Positions 20,672 to 34,600 of a stretch of DNA of 64,000 bases are shown piece by piece. Numbering within the stretch: position 1 is the first letter of the stretch; every line of letters begins with the position of its first letter. The notes beneath the pieces are model-generated. The model did not search any database, was not told the DNA's origin, and was given only the letters and a program-made list of their open reading frames with translations. The DNA is taken from contig CAXHUQ010001401.1 of NCBI GenBank assembly GCA_964020085.1, positions 27,501 to 91,500 of the forward strand, written 5' to 3'. The stretch comes from Micromussa lordhowensis. Its lineage: Eukaryota > Cnidaria > Anthozoa > Scleractinia > Lobophylliidae. Both the position numbers and the translations under genes were made by a program.

Positions 20672-23600
20672 CACCTTTTGAGAAATCCAGTTAGATATCT
20701 GGGCGTTTCTCTCCAGAATGGCATTCTGTGAGCCAGGCCGGGTAAATCGAGTGTCATCAGCTGAATTTTGACTGATTTTCAGGCGTTCGGCCCTTGATAT
20801 CTGAGCGAATTCGCTAGAAGGTGGCCTGTGAGGTTTTGGCTTGAGCACGGGCACCGCCCGTGCTCAAGCCATTGTGGCCGCTCAAAATGCAGGGGGCTTG
20901 CCGTCAAGGCCTGCATTTCCAAGCTGCCCAGGGGTGGTTCTAACAGTGGGTGGGTGTCTCTGAGTTGTGTGTAAAAATCACAGGGCTGGGTGGCTATTCT
21001 TTTTTGAGACTTTGACTGCAGTTAGAGTATGTGGTCGCCTTAAGTGGATTTGACACCGTAGGTTGCCTTGGGGATTTTTTCCCGGGCTAGTGTAGGCCTG
21101 AATGGTAGTTTTCTTTTGATCACCCATTAGAGTCAGCCCACAGTGTGCAGTGGGTGGGTGGTTGGCGGGTGTGTGACCAGAGCACAGGGATGGGCAGGGG
21201 GTGCTTTTGTACTTGGTGACGGAAGCAAAATTGGCTTGTTTTGACTATTTCTTTAGTCACCTTTTGAGAAATCCAGTTAGATATCTGGGCGTTTCTCTCC
21301 AGAATGGCATTCTGTGAGCCAGGCCGGGTAAATCGAGTGTCATCAGCTGAATTTTGACTGATTTTCAGGCGTTCGGCCCTTGATATCTGAGCGAATTCGC
21401 TAGAAGGTGGCCTGTGAGGTTTTGGCTTGAGCACGGGCACCGCCCGTGCTCAAGCCATTGTGGCCGCTCAAAATGCAGGGGGCTTGCCGTCAAGGCCTGC
21501 ATTTCCAAGCTGCCCAGGGGTGGTTCTAACAGTGGGTGGGTGTCTCTGAGTTGTGTGTAAAAATCACAGGGCTGGGTGGCTATTCTTTTTTGAGACTTTG
21601 ACTGCAGTTAGAGTATGTGGTCGCCTTAAGTGGATTTGACACCGTAGGTTGCCTTGGGGATTTTTTCCCGGGCTAGTGTAGGCCTGAATGGTAGTTTTCT
21701 TTTGATCACCCATTAGAGTCAGCCCACAGTGTGCAGTGGGTGGGTGGTTGGCGGGTGTGTGACCAGAGCACAGGGATGGGCAGGGGGTGCTTTTGTACTT
21801 GGTGACGGAAGCAAAATTGGCTTGTTTTGACTATTTCTTTAGTCACCTTTTGAGAAATCCAGTTAGATATCTGGGCGTTTCTCTCCAGAATGGCATTCTG
21901 TGAGCCAGGCCGGGTAAATCGAGTGTCATCAGCTGAATTTTGACTGATTTTCAGGCGTTCGGCCCTTGATATATGAGCGAGTTCGCTAGAAGGTGGCCTG
22001 TGAGGTTTTGGCTTGAGCACGGGCACCGCCCGTGCTCAAGCCATTGTGGCCGCTCAAAATGCAGGGGGCTTGCCGTCAAGGCCTGCATTTCCAAGCTGCC
22101 CAGGGGTGGTTCTAACAGTGGGTGGGTGTCTCTGAGTTGTGTGTAAAAATCACAGGGCTGGGTGGCTATTCTTTTTTGAGACTTTGACTGCAGTTAGAGT
22201 ATGTGGTCGCCTTAAGTGGATTTGACACCGTTGGTTGCCTTGGGGATTTTTTCCCGGGCTAGTGTAGGCCTGAATGGTAGTTTTCTTTTGATCACCCATT
22301 AGAGTCAGCCCACAGTGTGCAGTGGGTGGGTGGTTGGCGGGTGTGTGACCAGAGCACAGGGATGGGCAGGGGGTGCTTTTGTACTTGGTGACGGAAGCAA
22401 AATTGGCTTGTTTTGACTATTTCTTTAGTCACCTTTTGAGAAATCCAGTTAGATATCTGGGCGTTTCTCTCCAGAATGGCATTCTGTGAGCCAGGCCGGG
22501 TAAATCGAGTGTCATCAGCTGAATTTTGACTGATTTTCAGGCGTTCGGCCCTTGATATCTGAGCGAATTCGCTAGAAGCTGGCCTGTGAGGTTTTGGCTT
22601 GAGCACGGGCACCGCCCGTGCTCAAGCCATTGTGGCCGCTCAAAATGCAGGGGGCTTGCCGTCAAGGCCTGCATTTCCAAGCTGCCCAGGGGTGGTTCTA
22701 ACAGTGGGTGGGTGTCTCTGAGTTGTGTGTCAAAATCACAGGGCTGGGTGGCTATTCTTTTTTGAGACTTTGACTGCAGTTAGAGTATGTGGTCGCCTTA
22801 AGTGGATTTGACACCGTAGGTTGCCTTGGGGATTTTTTCCCGGGCTAGTGTAGGCCTGAATGGTAGTTTTCTTTTGATCACCCATTAGAGTAAGCCCACA
22901 GTGTGCAGTGGGTGGGTGGTTGGCGGGTGTGTGACCAGAGCACAGGGATGGGCAGGGGGTGCTTTTGTACTTGGTGACGGAAGCAAAATTGGCTTGTTTT
23001 GACTATTTCTTTAGTCACCTTTTGAGAAATCCAGTTAGATATCTGGGCGTTTCTCTCCAGAATGGCATTCTGTGAGCCAGGCCGGGTAAATCGAGTGTCA
23101 TCAGCTGAATTTTGACTGATTTTCAGGCGTTCGGCCCTTGATATCTGAGCGAATTCGCTAGAAGGTGGCCTGTGAGGTTTTGGCTTTAGCACGGGCACCG
23201 CCCGTGCTCAAGCCATTGTGGCCGTTAAAAATGCAGGGGGCTTGCCGTCAAGGCCTGCATTTCCAAGCTGCCCAGGGGTGGTTCTAACAGTGGGTGGGTG
23301 TCTCTGAGTTGTGTGTCAAAATCGCAGGGCTGGGTGGCTATTCTTTTTTGAGACTTTGACTGCAGTTAGAGTATGTGGTCGCCTTAAGTGGATTTGACAC
23401 CGTAGGTTGCCTTGGGGATTTTTTCCCGGGCTAGTGTAGGCCTGAATGGTAGTTTTCTTTTGATCACCCATTAGAGTAAGCCCACAGTGTGCAGTGGGTG
23501 GGTGGTTGGCGGGTGTGTGACCAGAGCACTGGGATGGGCAGGGGGTGCTTTTGTACTTGGTGACGGAAGCAAAATTGGCTTGTTTTGACTATTTCTTTAG

Positions 23601-26600
23601 TCACCTTTTGAGAAATCCAGTTAGATATCTGGGCGTTTCTCTCCAGAATGGCATTCTGTGAGCCAGGCCGGGTAAATCGAGTGTCATCAGCTGAATTTTG
23701 ACTGATTTTCAGGCGTTCGGCCCTTGATATCTGAGCGAATTCGCTAGAAGGTGGCCTGTGAGGTTTTGGCTTGAGCACGGGCACCGCCCGTGCTCAAGCC
23801 ATTGTGGCCGCTCAAAATGCAGGGGGCTTGCCGTCAAGGCCTGCATTTCCAAGCTGCCCAGGGGTGGTTCTAACAGTGGGTGGGTGTCTCTGAGTTGTGT
23901 GTCAAAATCACAGGGCTGGGTGGCTATTCTTTTTTGAGACTTTGACTGCAGTTAGAGTATGTGGTCGCCTTAAGTGGATTTGACACCGTAGGTTGCCTTG
24001 GGGATTTTTTCCCGGGCTAGTGTAGGCCTGAATGGTAGTTTTCTTTTGATCACCCATTAGAGTCAGCCCACAGTGTGCAGTGGGTGGGTGGTTGGCGGGT
24101 GTGTGACCAGAGCACAGGGATGGGCAGGGGGTGCTTTTGTACTTGGTGACGGAAGCAAAATTGGCTTGTTTTGACTATTTCTTTAGTCACCTTTTGAGAA
24201 ATCCAGTTAGATATCTGGGCGTTTCTCTCCAGAATGGCATTCTGTGAGCCAGGCCGGGTAAATCGAGTGTCATCAGCTGAATTTTGACTGATTTTCAGGC
24301 GTTCGGCCCTTGATATCTGAGCGAATTCGCTAGAAGGTGGCCTGTGAGGTTTTGGCTTGAGCACGGGCACCGCCCATGCTCAAGCCATTGTGGCCGCTCA
24401 AAATGCAGGGGGCTTGCCGTCAAGGCCTGCATTTCCAAGCTGCCCAGGGGTGGTTCTAACAGTGGGTGGGTGTCTCTGAGTTGTGTGTCAAAATCACAGG
24501 GCTGGGTGGCTATTCTTTTTTGAGACTTTGACTGCAGTTAGAGTATGTGGTCGCCTTAAGTGGATTTGACACCGTAGGTTGCCTTGGGGATTTTTTCCCG
24601 GGCTAGTGTAGGCCTGAATGGTAGTTTTCTTTTGATCACCCATTAGAGTCAGCCCACAGTGTGCAGTGGGTGGGTGGTTGGCGGGTGTGTGACCAGAGCA
24701 CAGGGATGGGCAGGGGGTGCTTTTGTACTTGGTGACGGAAGCAAAATTGGCTTGTTTTGACTATTTCTTTAGTCACCTTTTGAGAAATCCAGTTAGATAT
24801 CTGGGCGTTTCTCTCCAGAATGGCATTCTGTGAGCCAGGCCGGGTAAATCGAGTGTCATCAGCTGAATTTTGACTGATTTTCAGGCGTTCGGCCCTTGAT
24901 ATCTGAGCGAATTCGCTAGAAGGTGGCCTGTGAGGTTTTGGCTTGAGCACGGGCACCGCCCGTGCTCAAGCCATTGTGGCCGCTCAAAATGCAGGGGGCT
25001 TGCCGTCAAGGCCTGCATTTCCAAGCTGCCCAGGGGTGGTTCTAACAGTGGGTGGGTGTCTCTGAGTTGTGTGTCAAAATCACAGGGCTGGGTGGCTATT
25101 CTTTTTTGAGACTTTGACTGCAGTTAGAGTATGTGGTCGCCTTAAGTGGATTTGACACCGTAGGTTGCCTTGGGGATTATTTCCCGGGCTAGTGTAGGCC
25201 TGAATGGTAGTTTTCTTTTGATCACCCATTAGAGTCAGCCCACAGTGTGCAGTGGGTGGGTGGTTGGCGGGTGTGTGACCAGAGCACAGGGATGGGCAGG
25301 GGGTGCTTTTGTACTTGGTGACGGAAGCAAAATTGGCTTGTTTTGACTATTTCTTTAGTCACCTTTTGAGAAATCCAGTTAGATATCTGGGCGTTTCTCT
25401 CCAGAATGGCATTCTGTGAGCCAGGCCGGGTAAATCGAGTGTCATCAGCTGAATTTTGACTGATTTTCAGGCGTTCGGCCCTTGATATCTGAGCGAATTC
25501 GCTAGAAGGTGGCCTGTGAGGTTTTGGCTTGAGCACGGGCACCGCCCGTGCTCAAGCCATTGTGGCCGCTCAAAATGCAGGGGGCTTGCCGTCAAGGCCT
25601 GCATTTCCAAGCTGCCCAGGGGTGGTTCTAACAGTGGGTGGGTGTCTCTGAGTTGTGTGTCAAAATCACAGGGCTGGGTGGCTATTCTTTTTTGAGACTT
25701 TGACTGCAGTTAGAGTACGTGGTCGCCTTAAGTGGATTTGACACCGTAGGTTGCCTTGGGGATTTTTTCCCGGGCTAGTGTAGGCCTGAATGGTAGTTTT
25801 CTTTTGATCACCCATTAGAGTCAGCCCACAGTGTGCAGTGGGTGGGTGGTTGGCGGGTGTGTGACCAGAGCACAGGGATGGGCAGGGGGTGCTTTTGTAC
25901 TTGGTGACGGAAGCAAAATTGGCTTGTTTTGACTATTTCTTTAGTCACCTTTTGAGAAATCCAGTTAGATATCTGGGCGTTTCTCTCCAGAATGGCATTC
26001 TGTGAGCCAGGCCGGGTAAATCGAGTGTCATCAGCTGAATTTTGACTGATTTTCAGGCGTTCGGCCCTTGATATCTGAGCGAATTCGCTAGAAGGTGGCC
26101 TGTGAGGTTTTGGCTTGAGCACGGGCACCGCCCGTGCTCAAGCCATTGTGGCCGCTCAAAATGCAGGGGGCTTGCCGTCAAGGCCTGCATTTCCAAGCTG
26201 CCCAGGGGTGGTTCTAACAGTGGGTGGGTGTCTCTGAGTTGTGTGTCAAAATCACAGGGCTGGGTGGCTATTCTTTTTTGAGACTTTGACTGCAGTTAGA
26301 GTATGTGGTCGCCTTAAGTGGATTTGACACCATAGGTTGCCTTGGGGATTTTTTCCCGGGCTAGTGTAGGCCTGAATGGTAGTTTTCTTTTGATCACCCA
26401 TTAGAGTCAGCCCACAGTGTGCAGTGGGTGGGTGGTTGGCGGGTGTGTGACCAGAGCACAGGGATGGGCAGGGGGTGCTTTTGTACTTGGTGACGGAAGC
26501 AAAATTGGCTTGTTTTGACTATTTCTTTAGTCACCTTTTGAGAAATCCAGTTAGATATCTGGGCGTTTCTCTCCAGAATGGCATTCTGTGAGCCAGGCCG

Positions 26601-27830
26601 GGTAAATCGAGTGTCATCAGCTGAATTTTGACTGATTTTCAGGCGTTCGGCCCTTGATATCTGAGCGAATTCGCTAGAAGGTGGCCTGTGAGGTTTTGGC
26701 TTGAGCACGGGCACCGCCCGTGCTCAAGCCATTGTGGCCGCTCAAAATGCAGGGGGCTTGCCGTCAAGGCCTGCATTTCCAAGCTGCCCAGGGGTGGTTC
26801 TAACAGTGGGTGGGTGTCTCTGAGTTGTGTGTCAAAATCACAGGGCTGGGTGGCTATTCTTTTTTGAGACTTTGACTGCAGTTAGAGTATGTGGTCGCCT
26901 TAAGTGGATTTGACACGGTAGGTTGCCTTGGGGATTTTTTCCCGGGCTAGTGTAGGCCTGAATGGTAGTTTTCTTTTGATCACCCATTAGAGTCAGCCCA
27001 CAGTGTGCAGTGGGTGGGTGGTTGGCGGGTGTGTGACCAGAGCACAGGGATGGGCAGGGGGTGCTTTTGTACTTGGTGACGGAAGCAAAATTGGCTTGTT
27101 TTGACTATTTCTTTAGTCACCTTTTGAGAAATCCAGTTAGATATCTGGGCGTTTCTCTCCAGAATGGCATTCTGTGAGCCAGGCCGGGTAAATCGAGTGT
27201 CATCAGCTGAATTTTGACTGATTTTCAGGCGTTCGGCCCTTGATATCTGAGCGAATTCGCTAGAAGGTGGCCTGTGAGGTTTTGGCTTGAGCACGGGCAC
27301 CGCCCGTGCTCAAGCCATTGTGGCCGCTCAAAATGCAGGGGGCTTGCCGTCAAGGCCTGCATTTCCAAGCTGCCCAGGGGTGGTTCTAACAGTGGGTGGG
27401 TGTCTCTGAGTTGTGTGTCAAAATCACAGGGCTGGGTGGCTATTCTTTTTTGAGACTTTGACTGCAGTTAGAGTATGTGGTCGCCTTAAGTGGATTTGAC
27501 ACCGTAGGTTGCCTTGGGGATTTTTTCCCGGGCTAGTGTAGGCCTGAATAGTAGTTTTCTTTTGATCACCCATTAGAGTCAGCCCACAGTGTGCAGTGGG
27601 TGGGTGGTTGGCGGGTGTGTGACCAGAGCACAGGGATGGGCAGGGGGTGCTTTTGTACTTGGTGACGGAAGCAAAATTGGCTTGTTTTGACTATTTCTTT
27701 AGTCACCTTTTGAGAAATCCAGTTAGATATCTGGGCGTTTCTCTCCAGAATGGCATTCTGTGAGCCAGGCCGGGTAAATCGAGTGTCATCAGCTGAATTT
27801 TGACTGATTTTCAGGCATTCGGCCCTTGAT

Positions 27831-27937
27831 AATTTATCTGGGCGTTTCTCTCCAGAATGGCATTCTGTGAGCCAGGCCGGGTAAATCGAGTGTCATCAGC
27901 TGAATTTTGACTGATTTTCAGGCGTTCGGCCCTTGAT
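27831..27937. repeat. 107-bp internal duplication (AATTTATCTGGG type)
   Basis: Same segment as the 106-bp type but with an AATTT joint and no AAAATCG change. Also at 29110, 33432, 33539 (two in a row, giving a triplicated segment) and 37162. Confidence 0.85.
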
Positions 27938-30900
27938 ATCTGAGCGAATTCGCTAGAAGGTGGCCTGTGAGGTTTTGGCTTGAGCACGGGCCCCGCCCGT
28001 GCTCAAGCCATTGTGGCCGCTCAAAATGCAGGGGGCTTGCCGTCAAGGCCTGCATTTCCAAGCTGCCCAGGGGTGGTTCTAACAGTGGGTGGGTGTCTCT
28101 GAGTTGTGTGTCAAAATCACAGGGCTGGGTGGCTATTCTTTTTTGAGACTTTGACTGCAGTTAGAGTATGTGGTCGCCTTAAGTGGATTTGACACCATAG
28201 GTTGCCTTGGGGATTTTTTCCCGGGCTAGTGTAGGCCTGAATGGTAGTTTTCTTTTGATCACCCATTAGAGTCAGCCCACAGTGTGCAGTGGGTGGGTGG
28301 TTGGCGGGTGTGTGACCAGAGCACAGGGATGGGCAGGGGGTGCTTTTGTACTTGGTGACGGAAGCAAAATTGGCTTGTTTTGACTATTTCTTTAGTCACC
28401 TTTTGAGAAATCCAGTTAGATATCTGGGCGTTTCTCTCCAGAATGGCATTCTGTGAGCCAGGCCGGGTAAATCGAGTGTCATCAGCTGAATTTTGACTGA
28501 TTTTCAGGCGTTCGGCCCTTGATATCTGAGCGAATTCGCTAGAAGGTGGCCTGTGAGGTTTTGGCTTGAGCACGGGCACCGCCCGTGCTCAAGCCATTGT
28601 GGCCGCTCAAAATGCAGGGGGCTTGCCGTCAAGGCCTGCATTTCCAAGCTGCCCAGGGGTGGTTCTCACAGTGGGTGGGTGTCTCTGAGTTGTGTGTCAA
28701 AATCACAGGGCTGGGTGGCTATTCTTTTTTGAGACTTTGACTGCAGTTAGAGTATGTGGTCGCCTTAAGTGGATTTGACACCGTAGGTTGCCTTGGGGAT
28801 TTTTTCCCGGGCTAGTGTAGGCCTGAATAGTAGTTTTCTTTTGATCACCCATTAGAGTCAGCCCACAGTGTGCAGTGGGTGGGTGGTTGGCGGGTGTGTG
28901 ACCAGAGCACAGGGATGGGCAGGGGGTGCTTTTGTACTTGGTGACGGAAGCAAAATTGGCTTGTTTTGACTATTTCTTTAGTCACCTTTTGAGAAATCCA
29001 GTTAGATATCTGGGCGTTTCTCTCCAGAATGGCATTCTGTGAGCCAGGCCGGGTAAATCGAGTGTCATCAGCTGAATTTTGACTGATTTTCAGGCGTTCG
29101 GCCCTTGATAATTTATCTGGGCGTTTCTCTCCAGAATGGCATTCTGTGAGCCAGGCCGGGTAAATCGAGTGTCATCAGCTGAATTTTGACTGATTTTCAG
29201 GCGTTCGGCCCTTGATATCTGAGCGAATTCGCTAGAAGGTGGCCTGTGAGGTTTTGGCTTGAGCACGGGCACCGCCCGTGCTCAAGCCATTGTGGCCGCT
29301 CAAAATGCAGGGGGCTTGCCGTCAAGGCCTGCATTTCCAAGCTGCCCAGGGGTGGTTCTAACAGTGGGTGGGTGTCTCTGAGTTGTGTGTCAAAATCACA
29401 GGGCTGGGTGGCTATTCTTTTTTGAGACTTTGACTGCAGTTAGAGTATGTGGTCGCCTTAAGTGGATTTGACACCATAGGTTGCCTTGGGGATTTTTTCC
29501 CGGGCTAGTGTAGGCCTGAATGGTAGTTTTCTTTTGATCACCCATTAGAGTCAGCCCACAGTGTGCAGTGGGTGGGTGGTTGGCGGGTGTGTGACCAGAG
29601 CACAGGGATGGGCAGGGGGTGCTTTTGTACTTGGTGACGGAAGCAAAATTGGCTTGTTTTGACTATTTCTTTAGTCACCTTTTGAGAAATCCAGTTAGAT
29701 ATCTGGGCATTTCTCTCCAGAATGGCATTCTGTGAGCCAGGCCGGGTAAATCGAGTGTCATCAGCTGAATTTTGACTGATTTTCAGGCGTTCGGCCCTTG
29801 ATATCTGAGCGAATTCGCTAGAAGGTGGCCTGTGAGGTTTTGGCTTGAGCACGGGCACCGCCCGTGCTCAAGCCATTGTGGCCGCTCAAAATGCAGGGGG
29901 CTTGCCGTCAAGGCCTGCATTTCCAAGCTGCCCAGGGGTGGTTCTAACAGTGGGTGGGTGTCTCTGAGTTGTGTGTCAAAATCACAGGGCTGGGTGGCTA
30001 TTCTTTTTTGAGACTTTGACTGCAGTTAGAGTATGTGGTCGCCTTAAGTGGATTTGACACCGTAGGTTGCCTTGGGGATTTTTTCCCGGGCTAGTGTAGG
30101 CCTGAATGGTAGTTTTCTTTTGATCACCCATTAGAGTCAGCCCACAGTGTGCAGTGGGTGGGTGGTTGGCGGGTGTGTGACCAGAGCACAGGGATGGGCA
30201 GGGGGTGCTTTTGTACTTGGTGACGGAAGCAAAATTGGCTTGTTTTGACTATTTCTTTAGTCACCTTTTGAGAAATCCAGTTAGATATCTGGGCGTTTCT
30301 CTCCAGAATGGCATTCTGTGAGCCAGGCCGGGTAAATCGAGTGTCATCAGCTGAATTTTGACTGATTTTCAGGCGTTCGGCCCTTGATATCTGAGCGAAT
30401 TCGCTAGAAGGTGGCCTGTGAGGTTTTGGCTTGAGCACGGGCACCGCCCGTGCTCAAGCCATTGTGGCCGCTCAAAATGCAGGGGGCTTGCCGTCAAGGC
30501 CTGCATTTCCAAGCTGCCCAGGGGTGGTTCTAACAGTGGGTGGGTGTCTCTGAGTTGTGTGTCAAAATCACAGGGCTGGGTGGCTATTCTTTTTTGAGAC
30601 TTTGACTGCAGTTAGAGTATGTGGTCGCCTTAAGTGGATTTGACACCGTAGGTTGCCTTGGGGATTTTTTCCCGGGCTAGTGTAGGCCTGAATGGTAGTT
30701 TTCTTTTGATCACCCATTAGAGTCAGCCCACAGTGTGCAGTGGGTGGGTGGTTGGCGGGTGTGTGACCAGAGCACAGGGATGGGCAGGGGGTGCTTTTGT
30801 ACTTGGTGACGGAAGCAAAATTGGCTTGTTTTGACTATTTCTTTAGTCACCTTTTGAGAAATCCAGTTAGATATCTGGGCGTTTCTCTCCAGAATGGCAT

Positions 30901-31560
30901 TCTGTGAGCCAGGCCGGGTAAATCGAGTGTCATCAGCTGAATTTTGACTGATTTTCAGGCGTTCGGCCCTTGATATCTGAGCGAATTCGCTAGAAGGTGG
31001 CCTGTGAGGTTTTGGCTTGAGCACGGGCACCGCCCGTGCTCAAGCCATTGTGGCCGCTCAAAATGCAGGGGGCTTGCCGTCAAGGCCTGCATTTCCAAGC
31101 TGCCCAGGGGTGGTTCTAACAGTGGGTGGGTGTCTCTGAGTTGTGTGTCAAAATCACAGGGCTGGGTGGCTATTCTTTTTTGAGACTTTGACTGCAGTTA
31201 GAGTATGTGGTCGCCTTAAGTGGATTTGACACCGTAGGTTGCCTTGGGGATTTTTTCCCGGGCTAGTGTAGGCCTGAATGGTAGTTTTCTTTTGATCACC
31301 CATTAGAGTCAGCCCACAGTGTGCAGTGGGTGGGTGGTTGGCGGGTGTGTGACCAGAGCACTGGGATGGGCAGGGGGTGCTTTTGTACTTGGTGACGGAA
31401 GCAAAATTGGCTTGTTTTGACTATTTCTTTAGTCACCTTTTGAGAAATCCAGTTAGATATCTGGGCGTTTCTCTCCAGAATGGCATTCTGTGAGCCAGGC
31501 CGGGTAAATCGAGTGTCATCAGCTGAATTTTGACTGATTTTCAGGCGTTCGGCCCTTGAT

Positions 31561-31673
31561 AATTATCTGGGCGTTTCTCTCCAGAATGGCATTCTGCATT
31601 CTGTGAGCCAGGCCGGGTAAATCGAGTGTCATCAGCTGAATTTTGACTGATTTTCAGGCGTTCGGCCCTTGAT
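31561..31673. repeat. 113-bp internal duplication with doubled CATTCTG
   Basis: As the 106-bp type (AATT joint) plus a 7-bp CATTCTG tandem doubling inside. Also at 48969, where the first copy also has GGGAAAATCG and an extra T in the CTCTCC string. The two occurrences are 17.4 kb apart. Confidence 0.8.
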
Positions 31674-34600
31674 ATCTGAGCGAATTCGCTAGAAGGTGGC
31701 CTGTGAGGTTTTGGCTTGAGCATGGGCACCGCCCGTGCTCAAGCCATTGTGGCCGCTCAAAATGCAGGGGGCTTGCCGTCAAGGCCTGCATTTCCAAGCT
31801 GCCCAGGGGTGGTTCTAACAGTGGGTGGGTGTCTCTGAGTTGTGTGTCAAAATCACAGGGCTGGGTGGCTATTCTTTTTTGAGACTTTGACTGCAGTTAG
31901 AGTATGTGGTCGCCTTAAGTGGATTTGACACCGTAGGTTGCCTTGGGGATTTTTTCCCGGGCTAGTGTAGGCCTGAATGGTAGTTTTCTTTTGATCACCC
32001 ATTAGAGTCAGCCCACAGTGTGCAGTGGGTGGGTGGTTGGCGGGTGTGTGACCAGAGCACAGGGATGGGCAGGGGGTGCTTTTGTACTTGGTGACGGAAG
32101 CAAAATTGGCTTGTTTTGACTATTCCTTTAGTCACCTTTTGAGAAATCCAGTTAGATATCTGGGCGTTTCTCTCCAGAATGGCATTCTGTGAGCCAGGCC
32201 GGGTAAATCGAGTGTCATCAGCTGAATTTTGACTGATTTTCAGGCGTTCGGCCCTTGATATCTGAGCGAATTCGCTAGAAGGTGGCCTGTGAGGTTTTGG
32301 CTTGAGCACGGGCACCGCCCGTGCTCAAGCCATTGTGGCCGCTCAAAATGCAGGGGGCTTGCCGTCAAGGCCTGCATTTCCAAGCTGCCCAGGGGTGGTT
32401 CTAACAGTGGGTGGGTGTCTCTGAGTTGTGTGTCAAAATCACAGGGCTGGGTGGCTATTCTTTTTTGAGACTTTGACTGCAGTTAGAGTATGTGGTCGCC
32501 TTAAGTGGATTTGACACCGTAGGTTGCCTTGGGGATTTTTTCCCGGGCTAGTGTAGGCCTGAATGGTAGTTTTCTTTTGATCACCCATTAGAGTCAGCCC
32601 ACAGTGTGCAGTGGGTGGGTGGTTGGCGGGTGTGTGACCAGAGCACAGGGATGGGCAGGGGGTGCTTTTGTACTTGGTGACGAAAGCAAAATTGGCTTGT
32701 TTTGACTATTTCTTTAGTCACCTTTTGAGAAATCCAGTTAGATATCTGGGCGTTTCTCTCCAGAATGGCATTCTGTGAGCCAGGCCGGGTAAATCGAGTG
32801 TCATCAGCTGAATTTTGACTGATTTTCAGGCGTTCGGCCCTTGATATCTGAGCGAATTCGCTAGAAGGTGGCCTGTGAGGTTTTGGCTTGAGCACGGGCA
32901 CCGCCCGTGCTCAAGCCATTGTGGCCGCTCAAAATGCAGGGGGCTTGCCGTCAAGGCCTGCATTTCCAAGCTGCCCAGGGGTGGTTCTAACAGTGGGTGG
33001 GTGTCTCTGAGTTGTGTGTCAAAATCACAGGGCTGGGTGGCTATTCTTTTTTGAGACTTTGACTGCAGTTAGAGTATGTGGTCGCCTTAAGTGGATTTGA
33101 CACCGTAGGTTGCCTTGGGGATTTTTTCCCGGGCTAGTGTAGGCCTGAATGGTAGTTTTCTTTTGATCACCCATTAGAGTCAGCCCACAGTGTGCAGTGG
33201 GTGGGTGGTTGGCGGGTGTGTGACCAGAGCACAGGGATGGGCAGGGGGTGCTTTTGTACTTGGTGACGGAAGCAAAATTGGCTTGTTTTGACTATTTCTT
33301 TAGTCACCTTTTGAGAAATCCAGTTAGATATCTGGGCGTTTCTCTCCAGAATGGCATTCTGTGAGCCAGGCCGGGTAAATCGAGTGTCATCAGCTGAATT
33401 TTGACTGATTTTCAGGCATTCGGCCCTTGATAATTTATCTGGGCGTTTCTCTCCAGAATGGCATTCTGTGAGCCAGGCCGGGTAAATCGAGTGTCATCAG
33501 CTGAATTTTGACTGATTTTCAGGCGTTCGGCCCTTGATAATTTATCTGGGCGTTTCTCTCCAGAATGGCATTCTGTGAGCCAGGCCGGGTAAATCGAGTG
33601 TCATCAGCTGAATTTTGACTGATTTTCAGGCGTTCGGCCCTTGATATCTGAGCGAATTCGCTAGAAGGTGGCCTGTGAGGTTTTGGCTTGAGCACGGGCA
33701 CCGCCCGTGCTCAAGCCATTGTGGCCGCTCAAAATGCAGGGGGCTTGCCGTCAAGGCCTGCATTTCCAAGCTGCCCAGGGGTGGTTCTAACAGTGGGTGG
33801 GTGTCTCTGAGTTGTGTGTCAAAATCACAGGGCTGGGTGGCTATTCTTTTTTGAGACTTTGACTGCAGTTAGAGTATGTGGTCGCCTTAAGTGGATTTGA
33901 CACCATAGGTTGCCTTGGGGATTTTTTCCCGGGCTAGTGTAGGCCTGAATGGTAGTTTTCTTTTGATCACCCATTAGAGTCAGCCCACAGTGTGCAGTGG
34001 GTGGGTGGTTGGCGGGTGTGTGACCAGAGCACAGGGATGGGCAGGGGGTGCTTTTGTACTTGGTGACGGAAGCAAAATTGGCTTGTTTTGACTATTTCTT
34101 TAGTCACCTTTTGAGAAATCCAGTTAGATATCTGGGCATTTCTCTCCAGAATGGCATTCTGTGAGCCAGGCCGGGTAAATCGAGTGTCATCAGCTGAATT
34201 TTGACTGATTTTCAGGCGTTCGGCCCTTGATATCTGAGAGAAATTCGCTAGAAGGTGGCCTGTGAGGTTTTGGCTTGAGCACGGGCACCGCCCGTGCTCA
34301 AGCCATTGTGGCCGCTCAAAATGCAGGGGGCTTGCCGTCAAGGCCTGCATTTCCAAGCTGCCCAGGGGTGGTTCTAACAGTGGGTGGGTGTCTCTGAGTT
34401 GTGTGTCAAAATCACAGGGCTGGGTGGCTATTCTTTTTTGAGACTTTGACTGCAGTTAGAGTATGTGGTCGCCTTAAGTGGATTTGACACCGTAGGTTGC
34501 CTTGGGGATTTTTTCCCGGGCTAGTGTAGGCCTGAATGGTAGTTTTCTTTTGATCACCCATTAGAGTCAGCCCACAGTGTGCAGTGGGTGGGTGGTTGGC